Shown here piece after piece: positions 19,201 to 26,839 of a DNA stretch of 64,000 nt. Under the pieces are notes generated by a model. That model had not been told where the DNA came from. It saw only the letters and a program-made list of their open reading frames with translations, and ran no database searches. The translations under genes and the position numbers were made by a program. How positions within the stretch are numbered: the first letter of the stretch is position 1; every line of letters starts with the position of its first letter. Location of the stretch: the NCBI RefSeq assembly GCF_024330105.1, contig NZ_JANDHW010000002.1, positions 62,001 to 126,000 of the forward strand, read 5' to 3'. The stretch is from Coprobacter tertius. GTDB taxonomy: Bacteria; Bacteroidota; Bacteroidia; Bacteroidales; Coprobacteraceae.

Positions 19201-19799
19201 TTTTGGTCGATAAGCGGAGCCAGGTCTTCGTTGTCGAGCATCTCGATTTTTTGTATTTCGTGTGAAGTACGGAAACCGTCGAAGAAGTTAACAAAAGGTA
19301 CACGTGATTTAATCGTCGAAAGGTGAGCAACCCCGGCAAGGTCCATAACTTCCTGTACCGAACCTTCAGCCAACATTGCGAATCCGGTTTGGCGGGCAGA
19401 CATTACATCCTGATGATCTCCGAAAATACAAAGTGCATGGGACGCAATGGTACGGGCTGATACGTGGAAAACACAGGGAAGAAATTCTCCTGCAATTTTA
19501 TACATGTTGGGGATCATCAACAACAATCCCTGCGATGCTGTATAGGTTGTTGTTAGAGCACCGGCCTGTAAAGAACCGTGAACAGCACCTGCCGCTCCGG
19601 CTTCTGATTGCATTTCTTGTACTAAAACAGTTTCGCCGAAGATGTTTTTACGTCCTGCGGCAGCCCATTCGTCTACGTATTCAGCCATAGTCGAAGAGGG
19701 AGTAATGGGGTAAATCGCAGCGACTTCGCTAAACATATATGAGATATGTGCAGCTGCTTGGTTACCATCACAGGTTAACATTTTTTTTTGTTTGGTCAT
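16248..19799 (-). CDS. nifJ: Pyruvate:ferredoxin (flavodoxin) oxidoreductase
   Basis: Oxidative decarboxylation of pyruvate to acetyl-CoA with reduction of ferredoxin, the central catabolic step in anaerobes. The 1183-residue single-chain enzyme has the usual domain order. The N-terminal pyrimidine-binding domain starts with TCDGNQAAAHISYMFSEV, followed by the gamma/delta region. The ferredoxin domain has two clusters (CIQCNKCAYVCP at about 693-704 and CLGCGNCADVCPG), and the C-terminal TPP domain has SGCGETPY and GDGASYDIGFGG. Length is standard. The nearest promoter-like signal lies upstream of the preceding ATPase gene 53 nt away, so read-through from that gene is plausible. Confidence 0.97.
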   Translation of the reverse strand: MTKQKKMLTCDGNQAAAHISYMFSEVAAIYPITPSSTMAEYVDEWAAAGRKNIFGETVLVQEMQSEAGAAGAVHGSLQAGALTTTYTASQGLLLMIPNMYKIAGEFLPCVFHVSARTIASHALCIFGDHQDVMSARQTGFAMLAEGSVQEVMDLAGVAHLSTIKSRVPFVNFFDGFRTSHEIQKIEMLDNEDLAPLIDQKALQEFRNRALNPESPVARGMAENPDTFFQHRESCNPYYESVPAIVEEYMNEISKITGRKYGLFDYYGAEDADRVIIAMGSVTEAAREAIDYLISKGEKVGLVSVHLYRPFSAKHFLAAVPKTAKRIAVLDRTKEPGATGEPLYLDVKDVFYGKENAPEIVGGRYGLGSKDTTPSQILSVFENLSLPMPKNNFTIGIVDDVTFTSLPQKEEIALGGEGMFEAKFFGLGADGTVGANKNSVKIIGDNTDKHCQAYFSYDSKKSGGFTCSHLRFGDNPIRSTYLVNTPNFVACHVQAYLRMYDVTRGLRENGTFLLNTIWSEDELAKHLPNKVKRYFAQKNISVYYINATQIAQEIGLGNRTNTILQSAFFRITEVIPVDLAIEQMKKFIVKSYGKKGEDVVNKNYAAVDRGGEYKKLTVDPAWANLPDDEVVSNNDPAFINEVVRPINAQDGDLLPVSAFKGIEDGTWPQGTAKYEKRGVAAFVPEWTPENCIQCNKCAYVCPHASIRPFVLDAKEQEGANFPSIKAVGKAFDGMTFRIQVDVLDCLGCGNCADVCPGNKNGKALAMKALETQLDQVPNWNYCIEDVKSKQHLVDVKANVKNSQFATPLFEFSGACSGCGETPYVKLISQLFGDREMVSNATGCSSIYSGSIPSTPYTTNEKGHGVAWANSLFEDFAEFGMGMVLAVEKMRERLVKLMTQAIESDSCPADLKDLFTQWIADKENTDRSIELEAQITPIVKANADKCEICKEIASLSKYLIKKSQWIIGGDGASYDIGFGGLDHVLASGKNVNILVLDTEVYSNTGGQASKATPVGAIAKFAAAGKRIRKKDLGLIASTYGYVYCAQIAMGADQAQTLKAIREAEAYDGPSIIIAYSPCINHGLKKGMGKSQAEEAAAVECGYWQLWRYNPALEEEGKNPFTLDSKEPQWDKFKDFLKGEVRYASVMKQYPAEADELFDAAMKNAKWRYNNYKRLAKQQWGVEQED

Positions 19800-19852
19800 A
19801 TTCTAAATTATATTTGATGATTTAAAAATTTAATTATTCATTGATATGGTAA

Positions 19853-21031
19853 TCAATATAAAAGACCGAATATCCAAAGCGGAATTTTATTTTCACCTCC
19901 TGTTTCGATCAGATCGGTGACATAATAAAAATCGGGATTATTGCGTCCTCTTGTATTTTCTCCTTCTATCTTGAAATTATATTTTTTATTTACCAGGAAC
20001 TGGGCGTTTTTTTCACCTTTGTTCAGATGGTTATCTTTATGTAATGTATTGTAAAAAAAAGTTTCTCTTACAGCTTGTGCTTCAACTTGTGACGGTCGCA
20101 TGGGATACATCAGGTTGGTGTTATGCATATAAACCATGGCCGGTTTTTTAGGAAATTCTTCATTAACCGGGTAAAGCATATTTATCAGCCGGGCGTCTTT
20201 CAGGTATTTGATGTAATTTACGACTGTAGCTCGGGAAGTTTGTATTTCTTTACTGAGCTGACTTACATTCGGCGCTGAAGGTGCGTTTACTGAAAGTAAA
20301 TAAAGTAATTTACGTACTTTGGGCAAATACGTAAGTTCTATTTGTTTAAGAAATAAGATATCGACCTCCATAGTCATATTAATGGTCTTTATCAGATTCT
20401 CGGAAAAATTGCGTTTTTCGAGAAAGAACGGATAAAAGCCGTGGTGCAGGTAATCCTGGAAATAAGCTAACGGTTTTACCCGTGAGCATATTTCTGATGC
20501 GATATGTACGTGGTCTTTTAATATTTCTTCCAATTTATACGATCTGAAGTTCGTACCAGCCATGAGGTTGAGATATTCCCTAAATGAAAAACCACGCAAA
20601 TTATAGGAGTCTACTAATCCCGACAATACCGGATTTTCTTCTTTAAGACGCATAACCGAAGAGCCGGTAAAGATAATTTTCAAATCGGGGAAATTATCAT
20701 AACAGTATTTTAGTTCGTTCGACCAGTCGGGATATTTGAATACCTGATCGATCAACAGGGTTTTACCGCCTTTTACTCTGAACTCATCTGCAAAGTCGAC
20801 CAAACTTCGTTCTGTAAAATATAAATGATTGAGGTTTATATATAAACATGAGCGGTCGGTTCCGAAGTTTTCTTTTGCATATTCGAGCAGAAATGTAGTT
20901 TTTCCGACCCCCCGGCTTCCTTTTATTCCGATTAGCCGGTTGTTCCAGTCGATTTCTTTCATTAATTCTCTTTTGACAGGAGAATTTACATGTTCTACCA
21001 GATATTTATGTGTCCTGTAAAATGACTCCAT
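19853..21031 (-). CDS. AAA ATPase with DUF4143-type C-terminal domain
   Basis: A 392-residue soluble protein. The N-terminal AAA_14 domain has Walker A GSRGVGKTTFL (about 38-48), Walker B TLLIDQVF and sensor IIFTGSSVMRL. The C-terminal DUF4143-type part contains a helix-turn-helix-like stretch (SQLSKEIQTSRATVVNYIKYLKDARL) and a nuclease-like tail region. These ATPases are widespread in Bacteroidota and poorly understood. It precedes nifJ on the same strand by 53 nt behind a strong promoter. A functional link to pyruvate metabolism is not established and may be only transcriptional. Confidence 0.82.
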   Translation of the reverse strand: MESFYRTHKYLVEHVNSPVKRELMKEIDWNNRLIGIKGSRGVGKTTFLLEYAKENFGTDRSCLYINLNHLYFTERSLVDFADEFRVKGGKTLLIDQVFKYPDWSNELKYCYDNFPDLKIIFTGSSVMRLKEENPVLSGLVDSYNLRGFSFREYLNLMAGTNFRSYKLEEILKDHVHIASEICSRVKPLAYFQDYLHHGFYPFFLEKRNFSENLIKTINMTMEVDILFLKQIELTYLPKVRKLLYLLSVNAPSAPNVSQLSKEIQTSRATVVNYIKYLKDARLINMLYPVNEEFPKKPAMVYMHNTNLMYPMRPSQVEAQAVRETFFYNTLHKDNHLNKGEKNAQFLVNKKYNFKIEGENTRGRNNPDFYYVTDLIETGGENKIPLWIFGLLY

Positions 21032-21053
21032 TCTGCAATACTAATATATGGCG

Positions 21054-21084
21054 CAAATGTACAAAAAAAAAGCAATTTTGCAAA
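21054..21084 (-). promoter_or_regulatory. Full Bacteroidota promoter for the AAA ATPase (and possibly nifJ)
   Basis: On the minus strand: TTTG (21081-21084), a 19-nt spacer and TACATTTG (21054-21061). This is an exact match to the consensus, 23 nt before the ATG at 21031. Confidence 0.75.
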
Positions 21085-21744
21085 GTGGAGATTGCAATTT
21101 ATGCTCTTTTTAGTAATTTATAATGTCTAATGTATACCGGAGGTTTTAGTGATATGCCCGCTTTTGATATTACGACTCATTCGATTCGGGTTTTCTTTCT
21201 GACTTTTTATTGAAAGAGGATATTTATTTATATCGATTTTCGAGTACAAATATATGAATATTTCGATATAATCTGATATCGGTTCATTTATTTTCTAGGA
21301 TTCAGACGATTATATGCTAATTGTCAGAAAATGTGTTTCTTTGTTGTAGATAAGAAATTTTGAGTAAGCTCGTTTCTTATTTTTTAATGTTTTGCTGTTT
21401 GTTGTAAAAATTAACATATTATCATCTAAAATTTAACATTTATGTAATTGATCTGAATTTATAAATTATATATTTTGCAACCCTATTTTTGTTCATTCAT
21501 TAATTAAATGGATTTTTGATGCTGAATAAATATGATTAGAATTTATAATGGCATAAACCGGTCAAATTTCGACCCGATTTTTTATGAGTTTTTAGGCTGT
21601 ATTTTAGTTAAAGTCATATTAAAACAGGAGTTATTATAATAATTCCGTTAAAACTTATTAACAGCTGATATTAAACTTTCCGTTAACGGTATTGTTATTG
21701 AAACAAGAACATTTTCTAATAATAATCTTTTAAAAAGAAAGAAT
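21085..21744. other. Long AT-rich intergenic region with candidate promoter
   Basis: No gene or recognisable structured RNA is visible. A TATTTTTG box at 21484-21491 could drive the DUF4136 gene with a leader of about 250 nt. A minus-strand TATATTTG occurs at 21247-21254 without a -33 partner. A short palindrome CCGTTAACGG lies near 21680. Confidence 0.4.
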
Positions 21745-22377
21745 ATGAAAAGATTAATTCCTTTTTTATTTGTTGCACTCTTATTCACGTCGTGTGAGAA
21801 AGAGCCCGATACGGGTAAACTCGATGACAGTTTCCTTGTCTACACCGATTACGATAAGACTGAGAATTTTGGCTCTTTCGTCAAATATTACATTCCGGAC
21901 AGTATATTACTTATCGGAGAAAGTAAAGAAGCCAAATACTGGAAAGACGAAAATGCGTTGAGCATTATCGATGCTTTTGTAGATAATATGGATGCCCGCG
22001 GTTATACTCGTACCGATCAGAAAGACGAGGCTGATCTCGGATTACAACTTAGTTATGTGGAAGATACTCATTACTTTACCGGATATAATGATCCTTATTG
22101 GTGGTGGGATTATCCCGGTTACTGGTATCCTTGGTATTGGGGAAGCTGGGGTGGATGGTATTATCCCTACCGTGTAGTATATGGTTATAATGTAGGTTCT
22201 CTTTTGGCAGAGATGGTAAAACTTCAAATCGATGAACCCGATGCTCGTAAAAAATTACCGATTATTTGGGATGCTTATATGACAGGGTTGCTCTCTGGTT
22301 CGAATCATGTGAATACTCAGCTTGCTATTCAAGCCGTAAATCAGGCATTTGTACAGTCTCCGTATTTGAAAAAATAA
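21745..22377 (+). CDS. DUF4136-type lipoprotein
   Basis: A 210-residue lipoprotein: signal MKRLIPFLFVALLFTSC with the lipidated Cys17. The mature domain contains the DUF4136 pattern (FLVYTDYDKTENF near the start, ADLGLQLSYVEDTHYF in the middle). A striking Trp/Tyr/Gly-rich loop (about residues 116-145, WWWDYPGYWYPWYWGSWGGW) follows. The C-terminal helix VNTQLAIQAVNQAFVQSPYLKK fits the family. Role unknown. The next gene, an outer-membrane barrel, follows after 15 nt, so the two probably work in the same envelope process. Confidence 0.82.
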   Translation: MKRLIPFLFVALLFTSCEKEPDTGKLDDSFLVYTDYDKTENFGSFVKYYIPDSILLIGESKEAKYWKDENALSIIDAFVDNMDARGYTRTDQKDEADLGLQLSYVEDTHYFTGYNDPYWWWDYPGYWYPWYWGSWGGWYYPYRVVYGYNVGSLLAEMVKLQIDEPDARKKLPIIWDAYMTGLLSGSNHVNTQLAIQAVNQAFVQSPYLKK

Positions 22378-22392
22378 AATTGTTATAAAGAT

Positions 22393-23031
22393 ATGAAAAG
22401 TATTAAGAATATATGTACAAAGGTTGTTTTGGCTACAGCCTTTTGTCTGGCTGCTTTACCTTTTGGGGTGAATGCACAGAATGCCAATAACGGATATGCA
22501 CATGTCGATTGGCAGTTCAATGCGCCATTGAGCAATAAATTTTCCGATAAAGCCAGTGGCTGGGGTATGAATTTTGAAGGCGGTTATTATGTGCTGCCTA
22601 ATTTCGGTATCGGTGCTTTTATTTCATTCCACACCAATAATGAATACATTCCTACTCGTACCATACAACTTAACGATCATTCGGCAGCTACTATGGATCA
22701 GCAGCATTCTGTTTTTCAATTACCTTTCGGAGCAGCTTTCCGCTATCGTTTCCTTCCCGAAACGTATGTTGTAGAGCCTTATATAGGATTGAAAATGGGT
22801 GCGGAATATGCCCGTATGTCGACTTATTATAATGTATATAAGATGAAAGACGATAGTTGGGGATTCACAGTATCTCCCGAAGTAGGTATGTCGATATTCC
22901 CTACTCCCGATAAATCATTCGGTTTCCATGTTGCTTTATATTATAGTTATGCCACGAATAAATCGGATGTGTTGATTTATAATCTTGACGGATTGAATAA
23001 TATTGGTTTTCGTCTTGGTGTAACTTTCTGA
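22393..23031 (+). CDS. Outer-membrane beta-barrel protein
   Basis: A 212-residue exported protein with signal peptide ending in VNAQNA and a small 8-strand-type barrel. Alternating aromatic strands are visible (WGMNFEGGYYVLPNFGIGAFISFH, FRYRFLPETYVVEPYIGLKMGAEY), with a closing strand GFRLGVTF ending in Phe as expected for BAM recognition. It follows the DUF4136 lipoprotein by 15 nt and is probably co-transcribed. A terminator follows. Function unknown; OmpA/OprF-like N-terminal barrels are the nearest general class. Confidence 0.8.
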   Translation: MKSIKNICTKVVLATAFCLAALPFGVNAQNANNGYAHVDWQFNAPLSNKFSDKASGWGMNFEGGYYVLPNFGIGAFISFHTNNEYIPTRTIQLNDHSAATMDQQHSVFQLPFGAAFRYRFLPETYVVEPYIGLKMGAEYARMSTYYNVYKMKDDSWGFTVSPEVGMSIFPTPDKSFGFHVALYYSYATNKSDVLIYNLDGLNNIGFRLGVTF

Positions 23032-23062
23032 TAAAAGACTTTGTGTTCTCGTAGTATATTAG

Positions 23063-23107
23063 GTCTCTGCACTTTGTTCTATTCAAAGATGCAGAGACTT
23101 TTTTTTA
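23063..23107 (+). terminator. Intrinsic terminator of the DUF4136-barrel operon
   Basis: GTCTCTGCA (23063-23071) pairs with TGCAGAGAC (23090-23098), with an additional CTTTG/CAAAG inner stem, and is followed by a run of T. It insulates the steroid-reductase operon from upstream transcription. Confidence 0.85.
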
Positions 23108-23159
23108 TAGAAGAAAAAACTATTTTCAATTATAAAGTTTTGTATTGCGGTTATTTTTT

Positions 23160-23167
23160 TATCTTTG
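23160..23167 (+). promoter_or_regulatory. -7 box of the steroid-reductase operon
   Basis: TATCTTTG matches TAnnTTTG exactly and lies 28 nt before the first ATG of the operon at 23196. A TTTG at 23139-23142 gives a 17-nt spacer, slightly short of the usual 19-21. Confidence 0.6.
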
Positions 23168-23195
23168 TACGAGTTAGCCAAAATGAATTTCATAT

Positions 23196-23960
23196 ATGGA
23201 AGAACGCTATTATTTATTCCTTTGGATTATGGCGGGAATTGCCGTTATTGTTTTTATCACATTATATTTTGTAAAAGCGGGATATGGCATTTTGCGCGAC
23301 GGGAAGTGGGGCCCGAATATAAATAATCGTATTGGTTGGATGATTATGGAAACTCCTGTATTTATCATCATGTGTATTCTTTGTTTTTTCTCATCTCGCC
23401 GTACCGATATCGTTTGTCTTATATTTTTCTTTTTATTCCAATTACATTATTTAAATCGAGCATTTATATATCCTTTTTTACTTAAAGGTAAAAGTTCTAT
23501 GCCTATAGGAATTATTCTCATGGGGATGTTTTTTAATGTATTAAATGCTCTTATGCAAGGTGGTTGGATATTTTATATTTCACCTGCTGGTATGTATGAT
23601 TTGTACTGGTTGCTTACTCCGCAATTTTGGGTGGGTATTTGTATTTTCCTTGCGGGTATGGCTATTAATATTCATTCCGATTCTATTATACGTAATTTGA
23701 GAAAACCGGGAGATACGCGGCATTATTTGCCCGAAGGTGGTATGTTCCGGTATGTAACTTCGGCAAATTATTTCGGTGAAGTGGTTGAGTGGTGTGGTTT
23801 CGCCATTTTAACTTGGTCTCCTGCCGGTGCGGTTTTTGCGATCTGGACATTTGCGAATTTGGTGCCTCGTGCAAATAGTATTTATCGTCGTTATAAGGAA
23901 ATGTTCGGGGAGGAATTTATACAGAAAAAACGGAAACGAATTATACCTTTTGTTTATTAA
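23196..23960 (+). CDS. 3-oxo-steroid 5-alpha-reductase family membrane enzyme
   Basis: A 254-residue integral membrane protein of the steroid 5-alpha-reductase family, predicted to reduce the C4-C5 double bond of 3-oxo-delta4 steroids with NADPH. Recognisable motifs are NIHSDSIIRNLRKPGD (158-173), EGGMFRYVTSANYFGEVVEW (180-199) and the terminal KRIIPFVY. From memory these match human SRD5A1 almost position for position. Glu52 in METP corresponds to the catalytic Glu of the QELP motif of SRD5A2, and Tyr85 in LHYLNR to its active-site Tyr. It is the first gene of a four-gene operon with an OYE-type flavoprotein and two SDRs, which supports steroid or bile-acid use. DUF1295 lipid reductases are an alternative. 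Confidence 0.88.
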   Translation: MEERYYLFLWIMAGIAVIVFITLYFVKAGYGILRDGKWGPNINNRIGWMIMETPVFIIMCILCFFSSRRTDIVCLIFFFLFQLHYLNRAFIYPFLLKGKSSMPIGIILMGMFFNVLNALMQGGWIFYISPAGMYDLYWLLTPQFWVGICIFLAGMAINIHSDSIIRNLRKPGDTRHYLPEGGMFRYVTSANYFGEVVEWCGFAILTWSPAGAVFAIWTFANLVPRANSIYRRYKEMFGEEFIQKKRKRIIPFVY

Positions 23961-23981
23961 TACCTGAGAATAATTTTTACA

Positions 23982-25217
23982 ATGCATAATTCACTACTAT
24001 TTACGCCTGAAAAACTTGGGCCTGTTACACTTAGAAACCGGACCATAAGAGCGGCTGCTTTTGAAGGGATGTGCCCCGGAAATGCACCTTCTGATTTGTT
24101 GTATAATTATCACCGTAGCGTTGCTGCCGGAGGAGTCGGCATGACTACTTTGGCTTATGCGGCAGTAACGAAAAGCGGTCTTTCTTTCGATCATCAGTTA
24201 TGGTTGAGAGAGGAAATTCTACCGGGACTCAGGCATATTACCGATGCTATACATGAAGAAGGGGCCGCAGCCTCGATACAGATAGGACATTGTGGCAATA
24301 TGTCGCATTGGAAGACAGCGGGTCAGATACCGGTTTCAGCTTCTTCAGGATTTAATATTTACTCTCCTACATGGGTCAGGGGAATGCGTGAAAACGAACT
24401 TGCACCTATGGCTCGTCAGTTTGGAGATGCGGTGCGGTTAGCTCGGAAAGCCGGTTTTGATGCGGTAGAAGTGCATGCTGGCCATGGTTATCTAATAAGT
24501 CAATTTCTTTCTCCTTATACCAATCATAGACATGATGATTACGGTGGTAGCCTCGATAATCGTATGCGGTTTATGAAGATATGTATATCGGAAGCGATGG
24601 AAGCGGCCAAAGGAGATATGGCTGTTTTAGTGAAAATGAATATGCGTGACGGTTTTAAAGGGGGGATGGAAATCGATGAGGCTCTTGAAGTCGGTCGTAC
24701 TCTCGAGCGTATCGGCGTGCATGCTCTTGTTCTGAGCGGCGGTTTTGTGAGTAAAGCTCCGATGTATGTTATGCGGGGAGAAATGCCTTTAAAAAGTATG
24801 ACGTATTATATGCATCCCTGGTGGTTGAAATACGGGGTAAAATTGTGCGGACGTTTTATGATTCCGGTCGAGCCCTTCAAAGAGGCCTATTTTTATGAAG
24901 ATGCTTTAAAATTCAGGGAAGCATTGAAATTACCTTTAGTGTATGTAGGAGGTTTGGTTACGCGGGAAAAAATCGATATGGTACTTGATGCGGGATTCGA
25001 ATTTGTAGCTATGGCACGCGCGTTATTAAATGAGCCTGATTTTGTTAATCGGATGAAAGATGGGAATGAACGTAAATGTGGCTGCGATCATGTAAATTAT
25101 TGTATTGCACGTATGTATTCTCGAGAAATGGCATGTTATAAACATTTGGATAGTTTGCCTGGAAAATTGAGGGATGAAATAGAAAAAATTAAAGAAAAAG
25201 ATGGAATGTCTCGTTAA
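23982..25217 (+). CDS. OYE-type NADH:flavin oxidoreductase, candidate delta4-steroid 5-beta-reductase
   Basis: A 411-residue FMN-dependent TIM-barrel enzyme of the Old Yellow Enzyme family. Motifs: FTPEKLGPVTLRNR at the start, QIGHCGN, VEVHAGHGYLISQFLSPYTN, the DDYGGSLDNRMRF region and the FMN-phosphate segment VGGLVTREK/FVAMARALLNEP. The C-terminal FAD/NADH module of BaiCD and dienoyl-CoA reductase is absent; the chain ends after a Cys-rich tail (CGCDHVNYC ... CYKH). Next to a 5-alpha-reductase homologue, a 5-beta-reductase or other enone-reducing role on steroids is likely but inferred. It starts 21 nt after the previous stop and overlaps the next gene by 17 nt. Confidence 0.85.
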   Translation: MHNSLLFTPEKLGPVTLRNRTIRAAAFEGMCPGNAPSDLLYNYHRSVAAGGVGMTTLAYAAVTKSGLSFDHQLWLREEILPGLRHITDAIHEEGAAASIQIGHCGNMSHWKTAGQIPVSASSGFNIYSPTWVRGMRENELAPMARQFGDAVRLARKAGFDAVEVHAGHGYLISQFLSPYTNHRHDDYGGSLDNRMRFMKICISEAMEAAKGDMAVLVKMNMRDGFKGGMEIDEALEVGRTLERIGVHALVLSGGFVSKAPMYVMRGEMPLKSMTYYMHPWWLKYGVKLCGRFMIPVEPFKEAYFYEDALKFREALKLPLVYVGGLVTREKIDMVLDAGFEFVAMARALLNEPDFVNRMKDGNERKCGCDHVNYCIARMYSREMACYKHLDSLPGKLRDEIEKIKEKDGMSR

Positions 25218-26007
25218 CTCATGTGTTGTTGCGTTGGTAACGGGCGCGAGTTCAGGGATTGGATACGAATATGCCCGACAGTTAGCGGCAAGAGGTTTTG
25301 ATTTACTGATAGTAAGCAATGAGAAAGAAAAGATAGAAGATGCGGCACAAATGTTTATTTCTGAATCGGGAGTCAAAGTTCAGCCTTTATTCCGAGATTT
25401 ATCTGCCCCGGATGCAGCTATCGAGCTTTTTGGTTATTGTAAAGAGAATGATATAACGGTAGAGATTCTTGTTAATAATGCCGGGATTTTCTTTTTCAGA
25501 GATATCACCGATGTCGATGAAGATCGTTTGTCTATTCTGTTGCATCTTCATATTCTGACAGCTACTATGCTTTGTCGTTTTTTCGGTCGGGAAATGGCTT
25601 CGAGAGGAAAAGGATATATTTTGAATATGGCTTCTATGGCCGGTTGGCTACCGTATCCGGGAATTTCGGTTTATGCTGCAACGAAATCATACCTTATAAC
25701 CTTATCGAAAGCAGTTTATAATGAGTTATATGATAAAGGAGTCGGAGTAACAGTCGTGTGTCCCGGAGGAGTTGCTACTAATTTATATCATTTAAGCCGT
25801 AAATTAATGCGTTTAGGGGTACGATTAGGAGTATTGATGCCTTCTGATCGATTGGCACGTAAAGGTCTTAAAGCAATGTTTTCAAAAAAGCGTTGTGTTA
25901 TTCCCGGTGTAATTAATTATTTGTTTCTACCTCTGGCAAAAGCGATACCCTCATTTATGATACGATATGTAAAACGTCATTCAAAGTTATATCGATATGG
26001 ATTGTAA
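25201..26007 (+). CDS. Short-chain dehydrogenase, candidate hydroxysteroid dehydrogenase
   Basis: A 268-residue classical SDR: cofactor motif TGASSGIG (14-21), NNAG (92-95) and catalytic Ser145, Tyr158 and Lys162 (YAATK). The C-terminus after about residue 215 is hydrophobic and basic (VINYLFLPLAKAIPSFMIRY), suggesting membrane association as in HSD17B12-type enzymes. The gene overlaps the OYE gene by 17 nt and the next SDR by 11 nt, indicating translational coupling. Probable role: oxidation or reduction of a steroid hydroxyl/keto group (3-beta-HSDH in related gut clusters). The substrate is inferred only from the operon. Confidence 0.85.
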   Translation: MECLVNSCVVALVTGASSGIGYEYARQLAARGFDLLIVSNEKEKIEDAAQMFISESGVKVQPLFRDLSAPDAAIELFGYCKENDITVEILVNNAGIFFFRDITDVDEDRLSILLHLHILTATMLCRFFGREMASRGKGYILNMASMAGWLPYPGISVYAATKSYLITLSKAVYNELYDKGVGVTVVCPGGVATNLYHLSRKLMRLGVRLGVLMPSDRLARKGLKAMFSKKRCVIPGVINYLFLPLAKAIPSFMIRYVKRHSKLYRYGL

Positions 26008-26836
26008 CGGATGGATAGTCGTTACCGGTGCTAATAGTGGTATGGGGCGAGTTCTTGCAGAAAGTCTTGTAAAAAGAGGATATCGGGTAATTATGGCATG
26101 CCGTAATTTGCCTCGTTCCGAGCCTGTTTATCGTGAATTAGCAGCAGGGTGTCCCGATCGGGTACGTTTGCTCCGGTTAGATCTTTCTTCATTCGACTCA
26201 ATTATTTCGTTCACCGGAATATTGGATGAAGAAAATATTAGGGTATCGGTATTGGTAAATAATGCCGGTGTTATGAACCGTGATTTTTTGCTCACTCAAG
26301 ATGGATTTGAACAGAATCTCGGGATAAATTATTTGGCTCCTTTTTTATTGACATGCCGCTTATTGCCACTGATCCCTCGAGGCGGACATATATTGAATAT
26401 CGCATCTTGTACTTATCGTTTGGGAAAAGTCTCAAAGCATATGTTTGTCCCTGATGTTTGCAATTACGATCGTTTCCGTTCTTATAGTACATCGAAGCAA
26501 GCATTGATATTGTTTTCTCTTGAACTCGCTCAGCGGCTTGGGGATTCCGGAATTATGGTAAATGCAGTTGATCCGGGAGTCGTCGATACCGGTATTATCA
26601 CTATGCATCGGTGGTTCGATCCGTTAACCGATATTTTTTTTCGACCGCTGATCCTTTCGCCAGAGCAAGGAATTAGTCGTACATTACGATTGATTATAGG
26701 GGATGTCCCGGAAAATATTTCGGGGATGTATTGGGGACGTAAACGCCCTATACGCCTTTCTTCAAAAATACTTCATCATCCGTATCGGAAAAATTTATGG
26801 GCCGATACAGAGAAAGTACTCCGTCCGTGGTTATAG
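25997..26836 (+). CDS. Short-chain dehydrogenase (retinol-dehydrogenase-like)
   Basis: A 279-residue SDR with TGANSGMG (10-17), NNAG (88-91), Ser137, Tyr163 and Lys167 (YSTSK). The long substrate loop (about 138-160) and the pattern of the C-terminal part resemble retinol dehydrogenase/WWOX-type SDRs, which act on hydrophobic alcohols and steroids. It overlaps the preceding SDR by 11 nt. The stop lies only 3 nt from the stop of the convergent GH106-like gene, and no terminator separates them. A second hydroxysteroid dehydrogenase is the most likely role. Confidence 0.85.
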   Translation: MDCNGWIVVTGANSGMGRVLAESLVKRGYRVIMACRNLPRSEPVYRELAAGCPDRVRLLRLDLSSFDSIISFTGILDEENIRVSVLVNNAGVMNRDFLLTQDGFEQNLGINYLAPFLLTCRLLPLIPRGGHILNIASCTYRLGKVSKHMFVPDVCNYDRFRSYSTSKQALILFSLELAQRLGDSGIMVNAVDPGVVDTGIITMHRWFDPLTDIFFRPLILSPEQGISRTLRLIIGDVPENISGMYWGRKRPIRLSSKILHHPYRKNLWADTEKVLRPWL

Positions 26837-26839
26837 TCC

